DNA of 64,000 bases. It comes from Apostichopus japonicus (Eukaryota; Echinodermata; Holothuroidea; Aspidochirotida; Stichopodidae). The notes below the pieces were generated by a model that saw nothing but the letters and a program-made list of their open reading frames with translations, was not told the origin of the DNA and did not search any database. How positions within the stretch are numbered: position 1 is the stretch's first letter; every line of letters starts with the position of its first letter. This document shows positions 12,101 through 27,100 of this stretch, piece after piece. The stretch is taken from positions 11,985,764-12,049,763 of the forward strand of contig NC_092583.1 in NCBI RefSeq assembly GCF_037975245.1. The letters run 5' to 3'. The position numbers and the translations under genes were made by a program.

Positions 12101-15100
12101 TGGCCAGAAAATTTACAAAATTGTAACAAATAGTAATATCTATAAGAAAAGGGTAAAAAAAAAAAATCTGGATTCCCAATGGTGTTTTCTGCCATCTGTA
12201 TCTGTTGAAACAAATTCAATATTTATAAAAGCTAACAACTGGGGGAGGGGGGTTGGGAGGGGGAGGAGGCATGATATACCAAGGTTCTTAACACTGAATA
12301 TAGGCACCCTCTCCCCCCCCAGTTTTAATTTATGCAACCTGGAGAGTCGGCAGCAGGGAAATGGATCTCAAGAAAAATTCCACATGTAGCTTTATACCCT
12401 ATTAGTTGGTAACTGCATTAAATGAAAAGTTCAATCTATAAGGACAACATTTTAGAATTCATTCACAAGAGTGCGTGTTAACATACACAGTTTATGTGTT
12501 ATCGTAGGAAGGAATCCACGAACAAGATCGTGCACCAACACACGATCAGCTTTCTAGATCTTACACTGGTACTATAAAACAAACGAATCCTAAATTGGTG
12601 TTACATCCACATGGCCAGAGAAATAAAGTAAACACCTTATGAAGTTCCTGCTCAATCGATAACTATAAAGACAACATCTGTTCCAACCATGCATGTGGAG
12701 AGAGATCACACTGCCATTGTCTTATCTATTAGATTGTGTATCTAGTGGTGTTGTGTAAATTAAACTTGTTTGCTTTTTCACCGATGATAATGTGAGCAAG
12801 GCAGAGAGATGGTTTAACCCAGGCTATGAGTCATGGTGCGTAACAACCACACCTTAAAGGTAGTCAGTATAGGCCTCAAATTATAGCACGCTATTAATTG
12901 CTAGAAGTTTTCAAAAAGTACTTTCATGGAGGTCTTTACTCTCCAAATTGTTCTCAGACATATTTAAGGAACACACAAGAGGAAAATTTCCTTGAAGGTT
13001 GTAATCAAAATAGTTTAAGAATTTTGACCACAGGTGACCATATTTGAATATCAAGCATATTTAGGGAGAATACAGTATACCTTTAACTTCCAATCTTAGA
13101 AAAGAAAAAAAGGGACAATTGATTTTGAAAGGTATCCTTTAATTACATTATTTCCTCAAAATTTCCTTGAAGGTTGTAATAAAAACAGTTTAAGAATTTT
13201 GACCACAGGTATTTGAATATCTAGCATATTCGGGGACAATAGAGCATACCTTAAACTTCCAATCTTAGAATAGAAAAAAAGCTAAAAAAGGGACAATTGA
13301 TTTTGAAAGGTATCCGTAAATTACATTATTAATATAAGTTAAGAAGGATAGTCCAGGGGAAAATTTACATTTGACAAAAAATCAAGAGGAATTGATACAT
13401 TCAATGCATCCTGCAGGTGTAATTTGCATTCAATTCCTATGTACTGTTTATATAGAGAAACCAACATTTGATGTTTGACACTGTTTGACACCAGGAATGG
13501 ACTTGAAGCAAACGGGTGGGATGTCATAAAGAAAACTCTAAAAAAAAATTGAGTTATGACTTTTTTTCTTTAAAATTTAATTTGCAATTTTCTACTGCAA
13601 AGGTGGGTTGCATCTCAGTATATGGATATAATATACACCATTAGTACTGTGAATTTCAGATCCAAAATGTTACAGTTGGAACCCCCGAGAAGTTCAGTTC
13701 AGTTCAGATAGATCAGTTAATATATTTCACATATATACATACACATACAAAAACAGTATAGTAATGGTATATACAGGATACTTGAAAAAACATAAAATGT
13801 TTATCAAAGCTAGTAGCCCTAAAGAAAAAGAATATAACAGAACAAAGAAGTTGGAACCTTAGATCCAATCCTAAGGTCAAAACAATCAAATGAAAACTTA
13901 AAGTAAAAACAAATTAGTTTTCTGTTAGTGTGAAATTATGACATCACACCCTGTTTTGCTTCAAGTTCTCTTAACAGGGAATAGTTTAGTCTTCAAGTTT
14001 TGTGTAAAATTTTGAAGGATCTGAATTTTGTCTCTTATAAAAATGCTATGGTTTCTGTCGGTAAAAACTTTTGAAAAAGCTACGCAAAATTTGAACACCC
14101 ACTTATTCCCTGCTTTAGAGACAATGGAGCGGGGTAAATGGAAAGTAAAACAAAGGCCATTCCAGTCACATTTACGGTAGATATTAATTTACAGGAATAA
14201 TATCTGTTTCTTCAACTGATCTTTTCAATAATTTACTTCCTCAGGTTTCATGTTCTTCCTCCTCTCGGACGAAGGGAGTCTGCTCCATCCGAGGGATGTC
14301 GCGGTCTATCAGGATATGATGCAACCTCTTAGCCATTACTTCATCAGCTCATCTCATAACACGTAAGTTTCATAAATAATAATAATAATAATAAGATCAT
14401 TTCTTCCCCTTTTCAAATGCTACGTTTTTCTTTTAAAACTTGGCACACAGAATCTTGTGGTATCATGCATGCTGACTGAAAGAATGATGAAGTAAATCGA
14501 ACCAGTTACTTATGACACTTAAAGGCATTGAAGACTCGCCCCAAACCGCGATTGCGCTCTGAAAAAGTTAACTTTCCGTTGCTTGCAAATGACATTTTCT
14601 TCTTGTTGCTACAAAATGCAGACATTAATGAAATGTGATACCTTGTTATCTTTGATCTAGACCTGAGATGTCCACGCTGGTATGTACACTGTGTTGTGGG
14701 TATTGACCGTAGCTGTATTTATTGACTGTACACTAGTGTCTCATTACCGGCGGTAGCAAGCTGTGTGTGTATTTTCTGGGATCGATGGTGGTGTCTAACA
14801 CTTCTGTTACACCTGATTCGAAACTAGGTCAGATTACCGGCATTAGACGTTTCTTTTTGCGCGAGTCTTCACACCCTTTAAGATCAACATGCAGACATAT
14901 TGTCCCAGGCTAAAATTATATAAGTTGTAAACTTTTGAAGAGCTGGGTCGGGATGCGGTATTTTTCGTAAATGCACCGAAAATATGTTCAATTTAAAGAA
15001 GAGCAAAGAGATTTGTAGCTAGAACAATATTTTCTAACCATGTTTTTTTTTTTTCTTCGAAAAAATCCATTATTTTCCAGTCAGGTTTTCCATTTTGCAT

Positions 15101-18100
15101 TCCTTCGATAAGTTCTTAATCTCGTGGAACTGAAAGAGGAGAAGAAAAATGTCAGTCTTGCTTTATTACCAGCCATGGGTAGTTGCCGGGTTGCTCCCAA
15201 ACTATGTCTTAGGTCTTTCCGTGCTCACAGCACGTCCTTCTCCAGCTACCCACCCCCACCACCTTACCTGGTACTGCCACTGATGTATTTAGTTGCAATA
15301 ACTAGCTTCAAACTAGATTGAGATGTTGGCATTATATACAGCATAACTTAGGACCTGAAAAATATGTTAAAAGGACTTGGAAAATCATAAATGAACGGAT
15401 CAATTACATATTAAAGGGGGGGGGGTGTATTTAGTAATTATTATTGTTAGAATTATTCACATTCTATGTGGAGACTTGACTGATCCTCCTCTACACTTTG
15501 TTGGATAATTATTCAATCTGAAGAAAAGAGTCCTCAGAGAAAAGGTTCGGTTCAACCAAAAGCCAAATCTTCCTTTGATTGATTATTGATTGGTTTATTT
15601 TCATTTCTTTGTTTCATGTTCTAGGTACTTACTGGAAGATCAGTTGAAAGGACCCAGTAGCGTGGAAGCTTACATATCAGCTTTACAGAAGGGCTGTCGA
15701 TGTGTCGAACGTGAGTAGCTTCAAAGCCTCCCGACTCAATTCCGACCAGATTGGGCCCGACCATCGTGACCTCATTTTCAATTAACTTGGGTTTTTTCCC
15801 CCCATCTGTCTAATGTTAACATAGTCCCTCTATTTTTCAATTCAGTTTAATGCCTCTGAAGAAGTTCCTGCTAGGATCGGAACATCAGGCCCTTAGCTCT
15901 TATGTTTCTCGTTTCTTTCTTTCTACTCAGTCGACGTATGGGACGGTTCTGAGGAACCGGTGATTTATCACGGTCACACCCTGACCTCTAAGATCCTTCT
16001 CAGAGACGCCCTCAACGTTATTAGAGATTACGCATTTGTCACTTCAGAGTAAGTATTCTTTTTCTCTTTCTTTGCCCCCCCTCCCCACCCCACCCCCTTT
16101 TTTGATAGGTTATATCATTTTTGAAAGTGTTTTACAAAAATAGTCAAATATTGATAATTGGTTTCAATTTTTAAACTACAATAAAAGGCATTAAGCAATA
16201 TATAGGGGCTACTTACAAAAACAAAATTACAAGTTATTACTGGTTAACGCCGGTGCCTTCCAATCATAAGGTCCCTGGTTCGAGTCACTCCAAGATTAAT
16301 GGAGGTCGTCCAGTTACAGAGTTGTTGACAATTGACAATTCATGATCATGGATGTTAAATATGAATGTAAGAGACTGACTTCGGTCAGCTTGCGGCTTTG
16401 ATAAGCCAATGAGGCTTCTTCGCAAGTTCCTGCTTGCAGGAGGATTTAAAAAATACAAGTGTCAAACACTCCAAAGATAGTTATGAAGTTTATCTCAAAT
16501 GGAAAAACAATTTCAATGTTCCAACGACACCCCATTGTTTCTCCTCCCTCCCAGAGCTCCCTCTCGGCACTTTTTCTGGATCAAAATATACCCTAACTAG
16601 TAGTTTATGCATCCCATCCATTCCCTATCAGCAGCCCCCAAAGATATCTCAGCCCTCATCACTCCAAATTAAAAAGGAGATTTTTGGTATTTCTCTCCTA
16701 TAGGTACCCCCTCATTCTTTCCTTTGAGAACCACTGCAGCTTGGAGCAGCAACGAGTGATGGCACACATCATAGAGACCACCATCGGAGGTATGTATTAG
16801 TAGTCCATGTGTGCTCATTAACCCCCCCCCCACCCATGTCTATTGTTTAACTTGCCAAATTAATCTGAACTTTAAAATGATTAGAATTCTTTTTAAATTT
16901 TGCATAAATTTATACCTTCTAAATGTTTAACCAAAAAAAGTTCTGACCTACTTTTAATAACCTCCAAAAAGAAATCTCATTAATACACAATATATATATT
17001 TTTTATATATATATTTTTTTAACGTTCTTTTATTTAATCACAATTTTTCTGGAAATATTGACAGATTTCTTGTACAGATTATCAAGACAGGAAGATGTTA
17101 AGGAGTTGCCCTCGCCAGAGAAACTTAAAAACAAAATATTAGTCAAGGTAAAACCAGGCTTCTTTTTCTCTGATAATTTTTTTTTTTTCTGTAAATAAGA
17201 ATTGGGGTGAAAATTGTTCATTTTTGAGCATGTGTTGAGTTTAAATTACCTTCTGTTTTTTTTTTACTAATTTGTTGGTACTGAGAAATTGTAGAATTCA
17301 GCATGAAATGTGCTGAGTTAAAAGCAAAAAATGTAAAAATGTTTCATGCTTGCTTTTTTATGTAGGCAAGAAAGTGAGGGTTTAGCATTTAGAATAGTCA
17401 GGGTTTAGTTTACAGTCCCGAGTATAATTGAATGTCTTCCGACTTCGGTCAATGTCATATGGAGTCTTTTATGAAGTTGAAGAAAATATGTAAAACAATC
17501 TTCTTATGAATTGTAATTGAAGTTAGAAAATATTTGCTTTCTGCTGAATCCTTACTTCTTTGTTTTTGTCTTTTCTATCAGTAAAGGCATTAAGCCAAAG
17601 TATGACTGGTTAAATCATGATCCAATTTAGGAAGAGCTTAGAAAAGGATAAGGATTAGATCCAGTGACCTTAGGATAAGGATTAATATGAGGATTAGGAA
17701 GTCTCTACCAACTTTGCTGTCCAAACCCGTAATTTCCCCGCTTTACTTCCTTGAGTTTTTTTTGTCTTTGTTTTTGGTGAAATTCCAAAAGTTAAAAATC
17801 AAATTTAAAGAGCATTTCCTTCTTCAAATTTCTTTAAACGTCAGGGAAAGAAGTTGCCCGCTTTCGATAGCACCACCCAGGGCGGGGACGTCAGTGACGA
17901 AGATGAAGCTGGCGACATGGAAGACGTAGAGGACGAGGAGGTGCAGAAACAACTCAAGGAGAACAAGGAGAAGAAAGCTGTGAGTGCAACGTAATAATTA
18001 TACAGTTCATGATAGGATACCTTTATACAGGGTTGTAGCTAGGATTTTGCAGGTGGCGGTTGAATATTCTGGAGTGGTGGTTGCCTGCGAATTCCGCGTC

Positions 18101-18149
18101 CTGGGGGATGGGTGTATGGGTATATATATATATATAGATTTATATAGAT

Positions 18150-18183
<34 letters not shown>

Positions 18184-21100
18184 TTGTGTATATGTATTTG
18201 AGTGAGAGTGATTTCTTTTACAGTCCTTTCGTGACACTATTTACTGAATTTTGTACCGGTCGATCAGAAGCGCGAGTGCCTATCGGTATTAGAACTTTTT
18301 ACTTGGAGTACCGGTCGGCAAACATTAGTGCTGGACAAGTCCGACCGGCGCCGACCGGCGTAGCTATAGCACACCTTTTATATACAAAGAAGAACATTTT
18401 TAGAAGCAAAAAAAATTTTTTTTTTTGGAATTTGTTTTTGTTTGTCGAATGAGTGTTAAGTTAGAGATGTATGTATACCAAACACTTTGAGAAAGGATTG
18501 CTGCATTAGTACTGTATTTTTTCAAAAGAAATGTTAATAAGTAATAGAGGGCCTACGATCCACTGTCAGAAGGTAAAACACTAAAATAGCTGTTTGATGA
18601 TTCACAATTCAGACTTAATAATGCCTACAAAAATTATATCATACCCAAAGCCTCCAAGCAAAGAAACAGTTTTTGGTTTAATGAATCCTTCAAAGTTTTT
18701 ACCAGGTTACAAATGAGAATGAAAACGTTCAAATGCGGCCTATTCCTCACGGCAAATGGCCGAGGTGAAAGACTTATACCTTTATCAGTGTTTTTATTTT
18801 TTGTATGCTGATGATTGATCTAGATATTACCATGACAACCATTGTCCCTGAACAGAGTAGGCAGGGAGGGAGAAGGTGAGGGGAGGGTAGGAAGGGGGTA
18901 AGACCATTTTCCCTTTGCACTTGATATAGGATGGGGTTTGAGTACCAATAGAACAAAACAATAATGTCCAAACTGTTGCCTCCCATTGTGATGGTCAATT
19001 CTATTGTTCCATCAGGCTGCCCTCCCCATCCCCCATCCCCCATCCACCCCCTGACCTGCCCATCATCGGGAAACTTTCTTTAAGTCACATAGCTTGCTTG
19101 GCTTATGGTATCATTAATGCTTTTCATTACTTTGCTATGCTTTTCTGTGTTCACATTTGCAGCTAAAAAAGCTTGAGGTATGAGGGGTCTAAATATATTG
19201 ATAGAATGCATATGCATGACGTTGTAGTAGTGTGCATGTAAATTATCTTAGGATTCCCACCCGATGTATCTTTTAGTCCCTCCCTCTGTGATTGCTCTGT
19301 GATTAGTGTAGCTTTAGTTAGAAGGAAGCTTTTCCCACATGAAAGTCATAAACCTTACCTTATGAATTATGTTTGACCCATGATTTATTTACATATACAT
19401 ATATATTAATATATATATATATATATATATGTATATACTGATATATACATCAATATTAAAGTATATACTGATATATACATCAATATTAACAAACGTTTTG
19501 TTATCGCTATACAATTGTTATTCATAAATGCCTCTCATCTTTTGTAGTTGACTTTTCGAACGAAAGACCAAAAAGCAAGAATAAAACATTCAAAATGAAA
19601 ATGCTTTTTGAAATATAGTGTGACCAAGAAATTTAGCATCTATTAAAATGGCAAGGGAGTCGTAGTGTTTTATCGTTGTCTTGTTTAAACCTTTGCTTTG
19701 TTTTTTGCTTGACATAACATGTCGCGCTTTTGTTATTCATCAAATTTTGCTTTTCGTTGTGTTTTTTCATTGTTGTTATGAAATTAAAAAAACCACAATG
19801 TGTCAGCTATTGAGTTGTAATTAGAACAAAAGAGGAAGAAAAAAAAAATTTATATATATATATAAAAAAATAATTTGGAGTTACATGATGAAAGCTATGA
19901 TGATTCAGCAAGAATCAATAAATCAATTTGAAAATGACAATAAATTAAAAAGTTTTTATTGTGAGAGGGGAAAATTGGGGGAAGAGGGGGGGGGGGGGTC
20001 TTTTGGACAAGCTATTACAGTCTGTGTATTTAAGAGCTGCTTCCAAGCTCATATTTTACAGAAAAATATATCAAGGATACGAACGTCAAAGTTCTGTACT
20101 TTGCAAAACAGGACAGGACGACTAAAATCACGTAGGTTAAATATATCAGTTGCATGCATGTGGTAGAAATGAAACCGATGCGCCTTGAACTAAAATACTG
20201 TCTTATTGCTATTATGCAGTGTTTCTTTATTCTCTCGATGTTTAGTGTTACGACTTGAATACGCTACAAGTTTAATATAATGCCTACCCATATCGGTTGT
20301 TTTCATTCTGTCTACCTCGTGCAGTATGCACAGGAATCAATTAAAAAGGGGGGGGGGGGGGAATGATAAAGGAAAAGTGTAAGTCGATATTAAAACAGAC
20401 TTCCTCAAAACTTGCTTCTCATAAAATCAGTTTCAGATGTTCATAAGTCTGCTTTTAAGCAAATGTCTGATTCGCATTTCGGTTTAATATTTCCAGAAAC
20501 GAAAGAAGAAAGTAAGTATACATTTCCCAGTGTGCATCATTATACATCATGAGATATTAATATTAAAATGCATAACTTCAGACTACATTTGTATTTACCA
20601 TTAACACCCCGGTTTTGATGTCTTTATTTTGGGAAGGGAGGGTGATGGAGTGGGGGGAAATTTCTTGACTGCTGGTCCTCCCCTCAAGCCACCAGGAAGT
20701 AATCCTTAAGTCGTCCAAAAATAGTTGGTTTATAAACGGAATACAAATTGAATGGAATGTATCAGTGAAATACCTTTTCCATCAAAAACTTAAAGGGATT
20801 GAGCATTTGATAATTTTTGGGGGCGCTGTTGAAGAATGAATTTACGAAACAGTGCCTTAAAAGTCAGCCCTGGAAACTGTTAGATTGCATGCATCTTTAA
20901 TAGCATGTCGATCGAAGCAGGAGACCTGAACATCGAACAGGTTTCAACTCAAACCTTAATAAATTACTTAACATATCCCATCCGACTAACTACATCCCTT
21001 CCATGTCTTCATGTGGTCATGCATTTTATATCAGTGTTTTATTTGTATTTTATGGCGCTGTACATTGCACCGTGCTCAGGGACCTAAACCCTATGTGACT

Positions 21101-24100
21101 ACTTTGTACTCATGTCATGCACCATTGATTTGCATTAATAGAACATACACATTATTGTCTATAGCTGCAACCAGTGTCAAAGGTCAGTAGTATTGCCTCC
21201 AGATTTTAATATATGTTTAGATATCACTAGAAGTATTTGAAAAGTATTTATATCGAAGGTTGTAGTGTATAGGTTACATTAGACCTTTATATGTCTAGGG
21301 ACGGGGGGTGATGGCGGGAGGAGGGAAATTGCAAGGTGATCTTGTATTAGTGAATTGCTCTTTGAAGTTTGAATATGAGTGACCACTATTTGTCTCCTAG
21401 CATATTTTTTGGGGGCAATACTGCTGACCTTTAACAACTCATTGTAACAATTATAAAGTCAAACTCTCATCATTTGTGTCTTAGTTCCCTCAGTCCGATC
21501 TCTCCTATAATTGCAAGTAGTCAATAAACCGGCAGTAGGAGTAGCACTGGCCGGAGGGGAGTGGGGGAGGGGGGGTTGGGTTTCTGTTGTCAGGGACCAT
21601 ATAGTTGTCGTTTGCTAATAAAGAATGTAGGGGTGTCAAGTTTAAATTTGTGTATAGGGGAACGGTTCGTTATGTGAGGAAGGTAAGTTAACAATTATGA
21701 CAGTGCCGAAGTCTAGTCGGCTAAAATACACTTCACTTGCCACAAGCATAACAATGGCATTTCCAGAGCGGACTAAATCACAAGAGTAAAAAAAACACCA
21801 CAAGCACAACCATGGCGATCCCAGTGCGGATTAAATCACACGGGAAAGAAACGCTAAGTATATGCAGACCGATGGTGGGATTCAGTAAAGACCTACATGG
21901 ATATGTTGCATGGGTGGTACTCTACCACTCTACTAAAGGAGTGTGCATGGTATATCAAAGGCTATATGTTAATTAATTTATTAATTTGAGTTAAATTTAC
22001 CAATGATTCAATAGAGGGAGGATGAATAAAGTAAATATACAAACTTTGATTGCTTGTGAAACAAAACAAGATGGCGCAGTCAACTTATATAATAATAATA
22101 ATAATAACTGTTATTTATATAGCGCAGGTATCCGGAGCACAAGGCAATGTTCAAATGCGCTCCCATATAAAGGGTCTAACTGTGATATTTCTCAAAAAGG
22201 ATAGTTTTTAACTGTTTTTTGAGATCCGTCTACTCTTACTGGATGGAGAAATAGGTGCCTCTTGTTTGGCTATGAGATTGTTCCACAGTCGTGGGGGCCA
22301 TCACGGAGAAAGCTCGCCCGCCAAAGTCAGTTGAATGAAATGATGGCTCCGCAAGCAAATATTTATTTTGGGACCTCAGCGATCTTGGTGGAATGTAATC
22401 TAATTAACTAATTAATGTAATCTAATTAACTTGACCAACAACAGACTCTACTAATAACCTTACTGGGGGAATAAAATCAGGTCACTCTTTTCAAACATTC
22501 TGCTCCAAAGTTATGTAAATCAATTTTTTTCTGTTCGAACAAATGGTCAGAATTTACATGATTCATAATTTATTCAAGATGATCACAAGTCTAAAGAATG
22601 ACATAACGAAGGCACTAGAGTTTTGAATTTTTGGTTTATCTCTCGTTTTTGTTCATTTCGTTTGACCTCAAGTGAACAGATTTTGCAACCTTTGTTGGTG
22701 AAAAATATATTCAATGTGACTTAACGAAAAACAAAAAAAAATTGGATGGTTTTCTATTAGTATGCATATCCAATGCCCTGTAGATTTTGTCAGTTTTCAG
22801 TCTCTTTGGTAACCATGGAGATCTTCATGAAGTTTGCCATTATGATGGATATGATCCTAATTTGTGTTCATCTGTCACATCTCCTGTGGATAAGAACTTA
22901 ATTGATGACGATCCCCTCCCATGATAATGGAATGATCTCTGTTGGGACAATTATTCAAGGATAAGTTACTTTGCAAATAGAGGCAGGGGAAAAACTTAAG
23001 TGCATGTTTATGCTTTTTGCATCTTGTAAACGAGGCAAGGTAATTCTCATTAGCATTCTGGGCTTACTGTCACAACCTCGGGGCAGGGTTGCGGGGGGGG
23101 GGAGGGGTCATTGCACTCAAGAACTATCACAGCGATGGGTTTCATTTCAGATGTGAAGCCCACCTGTGGAGATTGCTCCACTGCTGATTTTTAAGTGTAA
23201 GCATCTGTATTTGAATGTGTTAATTGAAGCAACTCAGGGTTGCAGTCATTGGGTGGGGTGGCACATACATGTTCCTCCTCCTCCTCCTCTTCCTCCTCCT
23301 CCTCCTCCTCCTCCTCCTCCTCCTCCTCCTCCTCCTCCTCCTCCTCCTCCTCTCCTCCTCCTCCTCCTTTGTATCTGAATCATAAACAATAAAAACAATG
23401 CATGTTGTGAAATTGTTGACATTTGATAATACACTAGGTGAAGAGAGATGTTCCACACTTAGAATTTAAAAGTGGGGGGGAGGGAGTTATGATAGTTGTG
23501 CAGGTTTAAATGGACAGTTATTCTGCTCCATCACCCCACCCCCAACCCACATGCTATTGTTGATAAAATATCGGTTATATAACTGGGTTTTTTCCCTTGT
23601 TCACATAAATTCATTATAACACTGAATTGTCAAAAAGACATGCCTAACACAATGCATTCTCTCAGCCTACACAATCCCCATCTGACACAGTGCTATGCTA
23701 TTAATTGCACTGCATGCTCAAAAGGTCCCACTGTGATGGATGTGTACAATAAAAATAAATGTCAGGTGTATTCTTGTCTATTGATTTATTCTTGTATTAT
23801 CTCCTAACATCATCATCTCTGATATGTATCTCTTTCTATGCAGAAGACCATCAAGCTTGCCAAGGAGTTTTCTGACACTGTTTACCTGAGCAGCAAACAT
23901 TTCAATGGCATAGAGGAAGAAATGGGAGCAAGTAAGTCCAAATGGCCACCAGCAATGAAGGCTGCAGTTTGGAGTAAAAACCCAAACCTTTAATAGTCTT
24001 CATCCATCAAAATAGTTATGTTAATTTAAAAAAATTGTTTCCAAATTTTTGTAGGAAAAATTGCTAAAAGTTTTCTAAATTTACCTCTTGGAGATTTCGA

Positions 24101-27100
24101 CTGTCCAAACTTTAATCGGAGACATTGATTGAGAGTAGATAGTTTACAGGGTCGGGGTGAGATAAACTGTTTGATGTTGATTATGATGGTAAGATCAGGC
24201 GCGTAGCCAAGGGGGGGGGTGAAGAGGGCAGCCGCCCCCCCTTGAGCATATTTTATATATTTTTTTTAATGTTTTTATGATATCTCTAGTATTTTCAAAA
24301 GAGAAAATGCTAAGATGCAATTTACAAGGCCTGGGAAGTGCCATTTCCAGCGATCTGGGAGGCATTTTCAGCCAAAATTTTCTTGTACGCTTCGCACCAA
24401 CCATGGTGGCGCTACGCTTAGATAGTTTGCAATGCCGAATCTACAGTTTCGCCCTTCCCTTGGCAAATTCCTGGCTACGCGCCTGGGTAAGATATATTTG
24501 CTACTTCAAATTTGCTGAGGAGTGACCAGTATTGGACTTTCTAGCCTATTTGCTAGCAATACTGATGACCTTGAAAGCTACCCTTGTGTTATATTTTTTT
24601 GGTGTCACTTTCTGATACTTATCAAGATTATAATCATAACTATATCATAATTTGAAAATTCCTTTATGCATGTTTAGGAGTCAGTTAATCAGAAAAATTG
24701 TCAGCATTGCTTTCCAAAATGCAGAATTCCAAAGCTTTTAGAAATCACTGTGAATTAATTATAAAATTTAAATTTAATAAATAATCATGTTTTGACATGT
24801 AACCCTGTCATTTCTTTGTTCGTGTGGGGTGCAACTTTTGCATGACTTTATAGAATGCATGACTACATGGATATTCTACGTACAGATGATGTCACACTTC
24901 TTTTTGAAATTTCCATCTTAAGGTCTAGTACTTTTTTTTTCCCTGTAAAATATCATGTTTTGAAGATGTACGTACATTTTTGCTCAACAAAACCATTAAC
25001 CCCTCAAGAAAATGCAAGACAGTCATGTGTGGCCTGTGATGTCATCATGACCGTTCATGTTCTTCAAAAGCTTTACTGTTTATTTCTTGAAACCATATCT
25101 TCCACCTGCAGAGTGATCGATTGATTTGTGATTGTTTCAGTCAAAAAGAAGTAAAAAGGGTCAAGTCTTGGCTATAAACAAGTTACTTTAAAATTCACTT
25201 TTTTTGTAACTCAAACTATTTAAATTCTCCATTGCAAGAAATTTTCTTTCCATTACAGGGAAGCCTTTCGAAATGAGCTCCTTCACGGAATCGAAAGCGT
25301 TAGACCTGGCCAAAAAGAGCGGTCAAGAATTTGCCAGATACAACAGTCTATTCCTGTCCAGAATGTATCCCGCCGGCTGGCGAACCAACTCGTCAAATTA
25401 CGATCCCATTCCCATGTGGAATGTCGGGGCCCAGATCGGTGAGTTCAAAGAAAAATAACAAGAAGCAGATAAACATCTAATTTTGAGATTGGTAGATTTT
25501 TCTCGAGAGATTTTAATCTGAACTTGACCTTTATTCTTATTTTGGTCACTTGTTGAACAAATCATGGTCTTGTAAGTGACAGAATTTAAACGCAGGGTAT
25601 GTGCATGCTCATAATATTCTAGGCAATTTTAAAATTCCATTTCTGACTTGCTAATATCTCTGTCTGTCTCAAATCTTCTAGTTTTCGTTACATAACTTGA
25701 TAATACGATAAATACTTTTAAGTTATATAGACATGTTGGGACTGGAAGTTGTTCAGTACTGAAAAAAAAATTGGAAAATAATGCTTCCTATAAATTAATA
25801 TCATTTGCTATGGTTAATTGTCTGTATATGATACATTTTGTTTAATTCTGAAAACCGAAATATTGGGGGTGGTGGGGGGGCGGGGATTGTTCGACAGGTG
25901 TCTTGTGGTTGTGATTACAGGAACGTGATCTATTCGGGTAGTGGAAGGGCTGGACTGTAAGATTATAAACAGAGGAACGGTTGGATTTCTGATCCCAGAG
26001 AATCCACCACCTAGATAATGAAAAAACTTAACGGATAATCCAGATTTTAATGTACAATGAACCTGGATAAGCTGATCTTGCTCTTATCCAAATGGAAGCT
26101 TCAACTATTTGATCTATAGCTCGGTACAAAAACGACCTGATCGTTTTCCATCTTTCGACGACTCTTTCACAGTTGCGTTAAATTTCCAGACCGACGGCGA
26201 GGAAATGGATGTTTACAGAGGGCGCTTTCTGGAAAATGGAAACTGCGGTTACGTCTTGAAACCCGACTTTATGCTCGCAGGTGAGAACCAAAAAAACATG
26301 ATTTTATAGAAACTGTTTACCTTTCAGGCATGACCTTTTTCCGCGAATTCGCGGAATATCCGTGATTTCTTTTCTACCTTGGGGACAAAAACTATTATCC
26401 TAACAAGTTCAGTGATTTTTTTTTTCTACCCCAGGCTCATCCCTGACCTTTAAGTCATTAAACTTTTTAAATTGTACTTTGTCAAAATTACAAATTAAAT
26501 AGTTACTGTATAAATGGATACAAATGGTTGATGGCTCCATCTCATTCCCTTTCCCCCCCCCCCCCCACCCTCCCCGAAGAAAATATACATTTCTGGCAAA
26601 AAATGTCATAAATTGACGGTACTTATGCCTTTCTTTTTTCTTCTTTTTTTCATTAATATTATAGAAAACAACAACTCGGTAAAACGAGAACAGCCCTTCC
26701 ATCTTACAGTGTTGGTGAGTATTTGAAAGATTATGTTATAGTTTTCTTGTTTTGCGCTTTTGGGTTGGTTTGTAAAGTTGTGTCACAAACCAAATTTTAT
26801 ATTCACATGTAACTGAATGCCCCTTATTCTAACTAAGAGATTGATTGTGTTTACCAGCTCGTTGCTACGAAGTCAATGAATTTTTTTATTTTTTTTTATT
26901 CATCCAGAGAACAGTTATGAGTTAGCTTGTACACATTAAGAAGGGTAAATACCCTCTTCAGTGTATTACCCTTTTCGTTAAAAGGTTTAAATGAAATAAC
27001 GAAGAAATGGTACAAGCTTTTTTTTGGGGGGGCGGGTCCAGTGATTACACATATTATTATTGCTTCCGATGAATTTATCCTGGTGTTATTAATATTCTCC

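Noticed and set aside
18028-18371. Possible TIR element (GTTGTAGCTAGG ... CGTAGCTATAGC)
   Set aside because: The inverse match is short, interrupted by (TA)n, and no target duplication is visible.
23166-23458. Poly-Pro, poly-Arg and poly-Gly frames
   Set aside because: They are translations of the (TCC)n microsatellite in three frames.
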